This document shows, in pieces, positions 32,443 to 40,446 of a stretch of 64,000 nucleotides of DNA. Within the stretch, counting starts at the first letter, position 1, and each line of letters opens with the position of its first letter. The stretch lies in contig NZ_NBYK01000015.1 of assembly GCF_002197985.1 (NCBI RefSeq), positions 17,205 through 81,204 on the forward strand, in the 5' to 3' direction. The position numbers were made by a program, and so were the translations under genes. This DNA is from Halopseudomonas aestusnigri. GTDB taxonomy: Bacteria > Pseudomonadota > Gammaproteobacteria > Pseudomonadales > Pseudomonadaceae. The notes beneath the pieces were generated by a model. The model had not been told where the DNA came from. It made no database searches and was given only the letters and a program-made list of their open reading frames with translations.

Positions 32443-34325
32443 ACGGGGTATCCCTTTTGTTTCTTGTCGGGATAAATAGCTCGAGTGAAGCCATCGCGTG
32501 GCTTGTTGGCCATAAAGGTTTTCACAGGGTTCCAGTTGGCCGAGCAGTGAATATAGCGACTGTGCAGGAACCTCTGTTCGTCTCTACTCAGAGCAGGGCT
32601 GATGCCGATCATAGCGGCGGCATACACCTTGTCTGCGATAGGCTTTAAGTCTGCGGGTATGGTGAAGCGGGCGTCATGCTCGTTAATTGTGTCGAACGGC
32701 ACTCCGTAGGCGAGGCCTTTGGCGTGCATCACTTTCAGTGATACGCGGGACAGCTCACCCCTGACGGTACGTTCGATTGAAAGGCCGAGCAAAATACGGG
32801 CTTTTGGCATACGCCGTAAAGCCCGTTCGTGAAGGATAAGGCGTCCGTCGCCTGGCAGCCCTCGCTCGCGGAAAAGGGCTTCTTCGTGCTGTCTGGTCAG
32901 CCACGCTCTGGAGCGAACTAGCTTTTGTCGTGCCAGGCCGTCTAGGGGGTAGTCATCACTAAGGAAAAATACCGGGCTACCCAGCAGCAGTCGCTCATAG
33001 GTAAGCGTTGGATAGCCGCCACCCAGGTTTGAATGGACGCCGGGTAGCACCAGTTCTTCATGGGCTTTGTCTACCCGGTTCAGGCTGAAGTTGTGCCGGT
33101 GTTCATCGGCAGCGGTCAGGTGCACTACCTTGCGGGCGCAGCGGGGCGGCAGGTGCAGATTGACGCCCGGGTTGTAGTCGTCGCCCACGCTGAGGTGGCC
33201 TTGAGTAGGGGCGCCTATTGCCGCTACGGTATCGAACAGGCCGATAAAATTGATGCTTATGCTGTCTTTGATGGAGAAGTCTGGAGCGAACGCGGGGGGC
33301 TGGGTATCCAGGTTGGTGGCGAGAATTCCGTTATCCGTTTTCAGCACCTCGTTGGCGAAGTGGCGAGCTGATGCAGCTCCCCGGCTGAAGCCGAAGATAT
33401 CGAACTCGATGTTTTCAATCACAAGTTCCGGATTCCGATAGCGCAGGTTGTCGATCATTCTTTTTAGGAGAACAGGGCTCTGCTCAACCCGCTCAACAAC
33501 GCCAGTCTCACCTTGCCCAAACGCCATGCCCATGGTGGCGTCCTCTTCGCCAGCCTTGCTGCCGGCACCTTCGACATAGACCTTTACGCAGGCTTGCGTG
33601 GTGGCTGGTTCTATCTGTCTCTGTGAGTCGTCACGGTACAAACGAAACAACAACGCCACATTGCTCAACTCGTTTCCATAGCTGTTATCCGGCCGCTGAT
33701 CAAAAAAAGCATCGCTATCGCTGTCGTTATAGCCTTGGCTTTCGCAGAAGCGGGTGACGGCTTCGAGCCCGTCGGGGCCGAGTTGGGCGAGGTCTTCGCG
33801 GCGGCATTGGGCGGTGAGGGCGGCGTTGGGCAGGTTGTTGAGGGTACCGTCGAAGAACATGCCGACACGCAGGGTGATGCGCTGTTTCTGCGGCAGCTCG
33901 GTTTCCTCTTCCTCCTCTTCTTCCTCACGCTCAAGCGGCACGGCGTTGCTGGCGCCGGGCTGCACTGGAACGTCAAACAGCGCCTGCAGGGTGCGCACCA
34001 GGCCGGTGATGATCATGGCTTGAGCCGCACGGCTCTCGGCGCTGCCAGATTGATTGTCAATAAGAACGGTCGGGGAGCCGGAGGTGATGCGGTCGCCGTG
34101 GGCGCCAACGCTGCCGAGTACGGCGGCGGGGCGGCCGTTGATCAGGACGTTGCTGATGAGCTGGCTGCTGAGCGGGCTGCCGCAGCTACTGGTGTCGCCC
34201 AAGCGGGCTGCGGGCTTGCCGTCAAACAGTACGTCCGTGGCGCCGCTGACGAGGCGCTGGCTGCCGTGGCCGGTCTGCGGGCATTGTGTGGGGTCGCCGA
34301 GGCGGGCGGCGGGTTTGCCGGACAT
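32439..34325 (-). CDS. PAAR-domain Tle1-type phospholipase, type VI secretion effector
   Basis: A 628-residue fusion. Residues 1-95 are a PAAR / DUF4150 spike tip (MSGKPAARLGDPTQCPQTGH, VLFDGKPAARLGDTSSCG, NVLINGRPAAVLGSVGAHGD). After an acidic linker with eight Glu in a row comes a DUF2235 lipase: LRVGMFFDGTLNN, the nucleophile elbow FDIFGFSRGAASARHFANEV with Ser in GFSRG, FIGLFDTVAAIG with the probable catalytic Asp, and PGVHSNLGGGY with His. PAAR domains cap VgrG, so the lipase is probably delivered by type VI secretion. The start at 34325 gives the PAAR N-terminus, with GAGGG upstream. No T6SS structural genes are in the window. Confidence 0.88.
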   Translation of the reverse strand: MSGKPAARLGDPTQCPQTGHGSQRLVSGATDVLFDGKPAARLGDTSSCGSPLSSQLISNVLINGRPAAVLGSVGAHGDRITSGSPTVLIDNQSGSAESRAAQAMIITGLVRTLQALFDVPVQPGASNAVPLEREEEEEEEETELPQKQRITLRVGMFFDGTLNNLPNAALTAQCRREDLAQLGPDGLEAVTRFCESQGYNDSDSDAFFDQRPDNSYGNELSNVALLFRLYRDDSQRQIEPATTQACVKVYVEGAGSKAGEEDATMGMAFGQGETGVVERVEQSPVLLKRMIDNLRYRNPELVIENIEFDIFGFSRGAASARHFANEVLKTDNGILATNLDTQPPAFAPDFSIKDSISINFIGLFDTVAAIGAPTQGHLSVGDDYNPGVNLHLPPRCARKVVHLTAADEHRHNFSLNRVDKAHEELVLPGVHSNLGGGYPTLTYERLLLGSPVFFLSDDYPLDGLARQKLVRSRAWLTRQHEEALFRERGLPGDGRLILHERALRRMPKARILLGLSIERTVRGELSRVSLKVMHAKGLAYGVPFDTINEHDARFTIPADLKPIADKVYAAAMIGISPALSRDEQRFLHSRYIHCSANWNPVKTFMANKPRDGFTRAIYPDKKQKGYPV

Positions 34326-34470
34326 GCCAATTCCCTCTGGCTGCAGGTGTTCCTGCGCTGATCCTGCGGGGCGCTGGCGGGTCGGACAATTGAGGATGCG
34401 GGGGAATGTGCGGTGCTTGGCATCTGCCGGCGCAATGCGTTGCCGGGCTGGCCGGCAACGCATTCACGGG

Positions 34471-37400
34471 TCAGATCACGTCTTCCATAAACTCCAGCGC
34501 GCCCTGCTGGCGGATCACCCGGCGGTGTTGGGCCCAGAGTTCGGCCACGCGTTCGCGGTTGAGCTGCTGTCGGTCGAGCAGCACGCGGGTGTTCAGCTCG
34601 CCGACCGGCTGGCTGCTGGGCACCTTGCTGAACACAAACTGGTTGCTGACCAGTTCCAGGAAGGGGCCGGCCTTGCTGGTCGGCATGATGAAGATCAGCT
34701 GCAGGCCGAGGGTTTCGGTCAGGTAGGCGATGACTTCACGCGAACGGATTTCATCCATGTGCATAAAGGCTTCGTCGACGATCACCATGCGCAGGTGGCT
34801 GTCGCCCTCGTTGAAGCGGAAGGCGCTGGTTACCGCCGCGGCGCGGATGATGTAGGCCGGGGTTTCCAGCTGGCCGCCGGAGCCGGTGCCGTATTCGCTC
34901 AGGCGGATCGGCGACTTGCCTTCCGGGTGCTTGAGAATGTCGTAGCGGCGGTAGCGACGGTAGTCGCTGATGCGCTCCAGCTCGCGCAGGGCCTGCTGTT
35001 CGTCGCCATCGAGCAGCAGTGCGAGCAGTTGATCGCGCACCGCGGCCGAGCGCTCGGAAAGGGTGTCGTCGAACAGACTGGTGCCATCGCCCAGGTTCGG
35101 CATCTGGATCAGTTCGCGGAAGAACTCCCAGTAGGCCTTGTACTCGGGTAGCCAGTCCCAGTCGAACTGGAAGCGCTCGCGGTCGGCGCCGAAGCGGTGG
35201 TGCTCCAGCTCCTTGTTCAGCTGCTCCAGCGTGCGGCGACCGTCATTGATGGCCTGATGAATCTCGTGACACAGGTCGCTGACGAAGGTGGTGTTGAAAC
35301 TGTCGCGCAGGCTGGCGAGCTGCTCCTGCTTGGCCAGCAGCACGTTGTTGCGCAGGCGGTTGTGCAGGTTGTCGAGTTGCTGGTGCAGCGCGCCGACATG
35401 GCGGAAGAACGCCAGGCTGTGCAGCTCCGCCGGAGTGTCGGCGAGCACCTGATCGGCGGGCTGGGCCTGCTCGTTGTAGTACTCGATGGCGCGCTGCAGG
35501 TCGGCGACCTGGCGGTGCAGGCTGCTGGTCAGCGCCTGGGCGTCGGCGATAAAGTCGAACTGGCCACCACGCTGCTCCAGCATGGCGTCGAGCTGTTCCA
35601 GCCGTGCCTGCGGGTCGAGCCCCGGGACCTTGGCGGCAGCATCCAGAAGATACTGCTCGGCCTTGTCGCGGGCGTCGAGCAGGGCATCGCTCTGGTCGGC
35701 GAAGTGGGTAATGCGCTGGCCGATGCTGACCTGCTTCTCCTGCAGGCGGCCAAGCTGCACGTCCAGTTCCTTGCCGTGCAGTTCCAGCTCGCGGTGGCGC
35801 AGGGTCACGCGCTGTTGTTCGGATTCCAGATCGTGGTGCGCGCCCAGATCAAGCGCTTCCAGTTGCTGTTCGACTTCGCGCAGCTGGCGCTGGCTATCGA
35901 GCAGCTCGCTGGCGCGGGCAGCGTATTCCAGCGGCGCAATTTGACCGAGCTGGCGGGCCAGCTCGCGCAGGGCTTCCAGTTCGCGGCGCAGCTGATGCTG
36001 CTGCAGATCCAGATCGTGCAGGCGCTGCTCCTGCGCGCGCAGGTTGCGTTCGCGGGCGGCGGCGCCGAATACCAGCTGGCTGTCGTCGATGTCGCAGCGG
36101 AACAGCGCGTAGTTACCCGAGCCCATGCCGTCGCGGGTGATGCCGCGGCGGGTCTGGCGCAGGGCACCGGCGTCTTCCACTCGTGCCACGGTGGCGTAGG
36201 ACGCCTGCAGGTAGTATTCGGCGACGCGATGGCTGAAGCGCATGACCTGCAGGATCGAGTCGTTTGGCAGGCTGATGCGTTCGGCGTCCTGTTTGGCCTT
36301 GCTGCCCTGAATCACCCGGGCACGGTTGCGTTCGCGGCTGTTCATCTGGCGCACGATGCGGATGGCGTCGGCTTCATATTCTGGCTCGACCAGAATGGCG
36401 TAGCGGCTGCCGCCGATGTAGCCCTCGATCGCCATCTGCCAATCCGGGTCGAGTACTTCGACGTGGTCGCAGAGTACGCGCGGGTCGGCCTGTGGACATT
36501 GCTTGCGGATCGCCAGTAGCGCTTCCTCGACATACGCGGGGTAGGTCACGCGGCTGCTCTGCAGGGTGCTGATCTGGTGGCGAATCTGGCTGACCTGACG
36601 ATCCAGCGTATTCAGTGCGCTGCTGCGCTCCTGCACCAGCCGGTCGACCCGCTGCAGCAGGCTGGCGCCTTCGCTGTCTTGCTCGCGCAGGCGCTCAGCC
36701 AGCTGGTTGTGCGCACGCTGCTGGCTGCGAATGGCATCCAGGCCGGCATCCAGCGGGGTCAGGTCGATCCAGTCGCGGGCCAGCAGTTGATTCAGGTCGG
36801 CGACCGGTTCGCGCTCGGCGGCCAGCACTGCGGCACTGGCCTCGCGCCAGCCGCGGCTGGCCAGCTGCGGAAGCGCTTGGCTCAGGCTGTGCTGGGCGAG
36901 CAGGGCGCCGGCGGATTGCAGCGCAACCAGGTTGCGGTCGCGCTGATGGGCCTGGGTCAGCAGACCGGGCACGGCGCTGCGCAGCTGCTCGCTGAGCTGG
37001 CGCTGGCGCTGTTCGAGCTGATCCTTGTTCTGCAGCGCCGGAATGCCCTGGCGGCGGGCTTCCAGTTGCACCAGTTCGTGGTGGGCCTGTGCCAGGCGCT
37101 CGGTGGTCAGGCGCTGGTCCTCCTGCAGGGCTTCGAGCTGGCTTGCGAGCTGCTGCTGCTCCTGCTTGGCGGCCAGATAGCCTTGCTGGTTGTTCTGCCA
37201 GGCTTGCGCGGCGGCGGCGTACTCCAGCCCGGTGCGCTCCAGCCAGCTGTCCAGATACTGGGTGGTCTGGCTGGTGGTCAGCGACAGCAGCTCAACCGCC
37301 TGACGCACGCGCGCCGCTTCCTGCTCCATGCCGTGCACGGTGCGCAGCAGGTCGCGGATGCGCTTGATGGTGTCGCCAAACTCGCGCGGCTCCAGCACTT

Positions 37401-38106
37401 CCTCGGCGACAAACTGGTCGATGGATTTGACCGGTTTGTAGGCCATGAAGTTGGCAAAGGTGCGCGCGGCGTTCTTGGCTTCGCGGGTTGAGAGTGCATC
37501 GCGGCGGCCGCGCAGGGCGGCGTACAGGCGGGCGAGATAGGCGCTCTTGCGGTCGTAGACTTCGATCTGCTGGGCGCTGAACTGCTTGCGCAGCAGGCCC
37601 GGCAGTTCGGTCACCGCGATCACGTGGCGGCCGTCTTCCTGCTCGCGCAGAAAGTGCGACAGCGACAGCATCTCGCCGGGAATGATCATCAGCAGCAGTT
37701 CGTCCTGCCGCGCCTGCCGGCTGCTGCCGGCGGCGTCGAGATGGGCGCGCACACCGATCACCGCGGTAAAGGGTTCGGCGGTTTCGCCACGGGTCGGGTG
37801 GAACACGCCGGCGATATAGCCGTCGGTGTCCCAGGGGCGGGCGTAGGCGCCGTCATCACAGCCGAGCACGTAGGAGGCGAGGGTACGCACCTGCTTGCCG
37901 CCGCGGCCGCGCTGGGTGGTTTCGTCCTGCCCGGGGTTGTAGTTGAACAGGTTGTCGTGGGCGGCGGTCATCAGCGTCTGCAGGGCATCCGCTGCGGTGG
38001 TCTTGCCGGAGCCGTTGCCGCCGGAGAACAGGTTGACCGGGCCGTATTCCAGCTCTTCGACCGGCAGGTTGCCCCAGTTGACGGTAATCGAACGCTTCAG
38101 ATACAT
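34471..38106 (-). CDS. mksB: MksB, SMC-like ATPase of the MksBEF condensin
   Basis: A 1211-residue SMC-like protein. Walker A is at residues 29-36 (FSGGNGSGKTTAADALQTL). Long coiled-coil arms flank a hinge-like section at roughly 520-650. The C-terminal head has the ABC signature region SEYGTGSGGQLETPAYIIR and Walker B LRMVIVDEAFMHMDEI. It is the motor of a bacterial condensin that compacts the chromosome. It overlaps mksE by 10 bases. The nuclease gene mksG/jetD, which follows jetC in Wadjet defence systems, is absent: the next gene is the T6SS lipase. Confidence 0.88.
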   Translation of the reverse strand: MYLKRSITVNWGNLPVEELEYGPVNLFSGGNGSGKTTAADALQTLMTAAHDNLFNYNPGQDETTQRGRGGKQVRTLASYVLGCDDGAYARPWDTDGYIAGVFHPTRGETAEPFTAVIGVRAHLDAAGSSRQARQDELLLMIIPGEMLSLSHFLREQEDGRHVIAVTELPGLLRKQFSAQQIEVYDRKSAYLARLYAALRGRRDALSTREAKNAARTFANFMAYKPVKSIDQFVAEEVLEPREFGDTIKRIRDLLRTVHGMEQEAARVRQAVELLSLTTSQTTQYLDSWLERTGLEYAAAAQAWQNNQQGYLAAKQEQQQLASQLEALQEDQRLTTERLAQAHHELVQLEARRQGIPALQNKDQLEQRQRQLSEQLRSAVPGLLTQAHQRDRNLVALQSAGALLAQHSLSQALPQLASRGWREASAAVLAAEREPVADLNQLLARDWIDLTPLDAGLDAIRSQQRAHNQLAERLREQDSEGASLLQRVDRLVQERSSALNTLDRQVSQIRHQISTLQSSRVTYPAYVEEALLAIRKQCPQADPRVLCDHVEVLDPDWQMAIEGYIGGSRYAILVEPEYEADAIRIVRQMNSRERNRARVIQGSKAKQDAERISLPNDSILQVMRFSHRVAEYYLQASYATVARVEDAGALRQTRRGITRDGMGSGNYALFRCDIDDSQLVFGAAARERNLRAQEQRLHDLDLQQHQLRRELEALRELARQLGQIAPLEYAARASELLDSQRQLREVEQQLEALDLGAHHDLESEQQRVTLRHRELELHGKELDVQLGRLQEKQVSIGQRITHFADQSDALLDARDKAEQYLLDAAAKVPGLDPQARLEQLDAMLEQRGGQFDFIADAQALTSSLHRQVADLQRAIEYYNEQAQPADQVLADTPAELHSLAFFRHVGALHQQLDNLHNRLRNNVLLAKQEQLASLRDSFNTTFVSDLCHEIHQAINDGRRTLEQLNKELEHHRFGADRERFQFDWDWLPEYKAYWEFFRELIQMPNLGDGTSLFDDTLSERSAAVRDQLLALLLDGDEQQALRELERISDYRRYRRYDILKHPEGKSPIRLSEYGTGSGGQLETPAYIIRAAAVTSAFRFNEGDSHLRMVIVDEAFMHMDEIRSREVIAYLTETLGLQLIFIMPTSKAGPFLELVSNQFVFSKVPSSQPVGELNTRVLLDRQQLNRERVAELWAQHRRVIRQQGALEFMEDVI

Positions 38107-38780
38107 CCGTTGTTCTCCTCGGCGGACGGCTGGTTTTCGCTGTTTTCAATCTCGGGGCTGGCGAGCTGGGCCAGCGCGCTGTCAGTCACCAGGCTGATGA
38201 TGCCTGGGCGGATGGTCAGCCAGGCTTCGCCGCTGTCCAGTTCGGCATCGCTGGGGCTGCGAATCAGCCGCAGCTGGCGCAGGCGGCGTAGCAGGTTGCG
38301 GCGTTCGCTCTGCTGCTCCGGCAGCGAGCGGCCGAGCAGGTTGCGACTGCTCAGGTTGAGCGCTTCGAGCGACAGCATGACCTGACCGAACTCGTCGACC
38401 TGACCTTCGCGCAGGGCCTTGTCGTACTCGGCGCGCAGCACCAGAATCAGCGCCACTTCCTGCTGGTTCAGGCGCTCGCGCAGGCCGCTGCCGAAGCTGT
38501 CGTCGGCATCGACCAAACCGGGTACTTCTGCGCCCGGCGGGAACACCCGGACCAGATTGAAGCGCGGCTCGTGCAGCACGCGGATGCGCAGAACGGAGAG
38601 ATAATCCTCGACCAGCTCGGCGGCCTGCAGGTAGCGGTCATAGAGCTCGGCCTCGCGGTTGCTTTCGTCGCGGCAGAGTACGCCGCGGTCGAGCAGGCGG
38701 ATCATCAGCTCGGAAAAGTCCTCGGCACTCAGGCCGCGTTCGTTGAGGTGGTGGTCCAGCGCGTCACGCATGTTCGTCAT
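38097..38780 (-). CDS. mksE: MksE, DUF4194 condensin subunit
   Basis: A 227-residue winged-helix protein of the DUF4194 / MksE / JetB type (EDFSELMIRLLDRGVLCRDE, YDRYLQAAELVEDYLSVLRI, LNQQEVALILVLRAEYDKAL, LNLSSRNLLG). With MksF it forms the kleisin subcomplex that binds the SMC heads. ATG codons at 38780 and 38771 are both possible; both lie inside the end of mksF, so translation is coupled. Its last bases overlap mksB. Confidence 0.85.
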   Translation of the reverse strand: MTNMRDALDHHLNERGLSAEDFSELMIRLLDRGVLCRDESNREAELYDRYLQAAELVEDYLSVLRIRVLHEPRFNLVRVFPPGAEVPGLVDADDSFGSGLRERLNQQEVALILVLRAEYDKALREGQVDEFGQVMLSLEALNLSSRNLLGRSLPEQQSERRNLLRRLRQLRLIRSPSDAELDSGEAWLTIRPGIISLVTDSALAQLASPEIENSENQPSAEENNGCI

Positions 38781-40203
38781 GTTCCAGATCGATGATGAAG
38801 CCGTCACGGCGATCAAAATAGGTTTCGTTGCTGATGGTCTCGCCGCTCGGCTCGATGCGCACGCGCAGGCCGCTGGCGGCGTGTTCGGCGCTGGCCAGCG
38901 CGATCACATGGCTGAGCGCGAGCAGGTCGTTGGCGCTGTTGACCGGCAGGTCGCGGGTGTTGAGCTTGCTGCTGTTGCCGAGGGCGGCGCGCAGGTAGCT
39001 GCGCAGGCCACTGGCGTTGACGTTGAAGGCCTTGTCGAGCAGCTGATTCACCGCCAGCGTGCGCAAGGTGTCTTCTTCCGGCGCGTCGAGGGTTTCCATC
39101 AGGCTGTGTACCGGAGGGCGCTCCCGGCGCTCGCGCAGCTTCACTTGACCGGGATCGACCAGCGCCAGATTGACCACCGCCATTTCCTCGCCGGCGGCGC
39201 TCAGACGTTTGGCCTGCTCTTCGGCGGGCAGGGCGGACAGCTCGCGGCACAGGCCGACGATATCGCTGTGCTTCTGGCTGTGCAGGTAGCTGAGCTGACG
39301 GATGATGATGTCGGCCCGTTGGGTGAAGCTCTGCAGCGTGCGGCGAAGGGCTGGCAGCATGATGTCGGCGGCGTTGCGCAGGCAGCCTTCGATGCCGTCC
39401 AGCAACTGCCAGAGAATCGAGCTGCGTTCGTCCACCAGCAAATCCGGCGCCAGGCGGCGCAGCTCGCGCTCGGCCTCGGCCTTCCACTCGCGTGGCTTGC
39501 GGCGAATACGGGCGATCACATCCTGAATGCGCTCGCGGTGTTTTTCGACGCTGTCGGCCGACAGGCGCACCGCCAGATCGGGCTGGAAGCGACGTTCCAT
39601 AAAGTCGAAGAATTGATCACTGGCCTGCTGCACCAGTTGCTGCGCCTCGACCTCGCGTACCAGCTGGCGCTTGCGCTCTTCCAGCTCGGCGATGATGTCG
39701 GTGAAGTCGGCGATGATGCGTTCAGCGTATTCGTGGGCGTCGAGCAGGTCATATACCTCGCCGTGCTCGGCAAACGCCGACAGCGCGTTCAGCGTGTTGC
39801 GGGTGTTGCGATGGCGGGTGCGGGTATTGTGCCCGTCGGCCTCGGCGAGCGACTGGGCAAACAGCCGGCCCATGCGGCTGAACGGGTAGGTTGACTGGAA
39901 GGTCGCCTGATCCACCTGACGTTCCAGCCAGCCGTTTTCGATCAGGCTGGTGAGAATCCAGCTGGCCTGCTCGCGGTTGCTCTTGAAGCGGCTGGTGTCT
40001 TCATCGTCGCTTTCCAGCAGCGGTGCGCGTTCCAGCGCTTCACTGAAGATATCCAGCACCTGCTCGCGCTTGAGTGATTCGCCGTAATCGGCGCGGGCGC
40101 TGTACAGCCGCTCGTGCAGAAGGCGCAGGCACTCGACAATCTGTTCGCGGTATTTGCTGGTGAGCGGGCGGAAGAACTGCAGTCGCTCGTTGGTAAAAAA
40201 CAT
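38764..40203 (-). CDS. mksF: MksF, kleisin-like condensin subunit
   Basis: A 479-residue protein of the MksF / JetA family, first gene of the mksF-mksE-mksB operon. Recognisable parts are the N-terminal NERLQFFRPLTSKYREQIVE, the winged-helix region NREQASWILTSLIENGWLER and a mid-section helical bundle (FTDIIAELEERKRQLVREVE). It links the SMC heads in the condensin ring. In P. aeruginosa the same order (mksF, mksE, mksB) is found without a nuclease gene. The start at 40203 has no strong ribosome-binding sequence. Confidence 0.85.
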   Translation of the reverse strand: MFFTNERLQFFRPLTSKYREQIVECLRLLHERLYSARADYGESLKREQVLDIFSEALERAPLLESDDEDTSRFKSNREQASWILTSLIENGWLERQVDQATFQSTYPFSRMGRLFAQSLAEADGHNTRTRHRNTRNTLNALSAFAEHGEVYDLLDAHEYAERIIADFTDIIAELEERKRQLVREVEAQQLVQQASDQFFDFMERRFQPDLAVRLSADSVEKHRERIQDVIARIRRKPREWKAEAERELRRLAPDLLVDERSSILWQLLDGIEGCLRNAADIMLPALRRTLQSFTQRADIIIRQLSYLHSQKHSDIVGLCRELSALPAEEQAKRLSAAGEEMAVVNLALVDPGQVKLRERRERPPVHSLMETLDAPEEDTLRTLAVNQLLDKAFNVNASGLRSYLRAALGNSSKLNTRDLPVNSANDLLALSHVIALASAEHAASGLRVRIEPSGETISNETYFDRRDGFIIDLEHDEHA

Positions 40204-40316
40204 AGGGCGTCGAATTCCGGTTCGGACAAGGACGCATTATGCCTGATCAGCGGTGCCGGGCGGCAAGTTGGGGCGACGGGTTGTGCTGGAGTTCATGCGG
40301 GGGAGGTTCGGAAGCC

Positions 40317-40388
40317 GGGAGGGTTGAGTTCCAACTCGACCAAAGGCTTTTTCTGCGTCCCTAGGCCGAGTTGGAACTCGACCTTCCC
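40317..40388. repeat. 22-bp imperfect inverted repeat element
   Basis: Left arm 40317-40338 and right arm 40367-40388 are complementary except at 2 of 22 positions, with a 28-base loop. Each arm contains the near-palindrome GAGTT-CC-AACTC (or GG in the centre), so GAGTTSSAACTCGACC also repeats directly. It resembles a REP or miniature-element structure, and occurs once in this window. Confidence 0.75.
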
Positions 40389-40418
40389 AAAAACAAGCCC
40401 CGCACGAGGCGGGGCTTG
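40389..40418 (-). terminator. intrinsic terminator of the btuB-like gene
   Basis: Arms CAAGCCCCGC (40394-40403) and GCGGGGCTTG (40409-40418) form a perfect 10-bp stem; on the minus strand five T residues follow. Confidence 0.85.
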
Positions 40419-40446
40419 TCGGTACGGCATTGTCTGCAGGTGACGC

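Noticed and set aside
34471..40203. Complete Wadjet (JetABCD) plasmid-defence system
   Set aside because: The JetD/MksG nuclease gene is missing and gene order fits the Pseudomonas MksFEB condensin.
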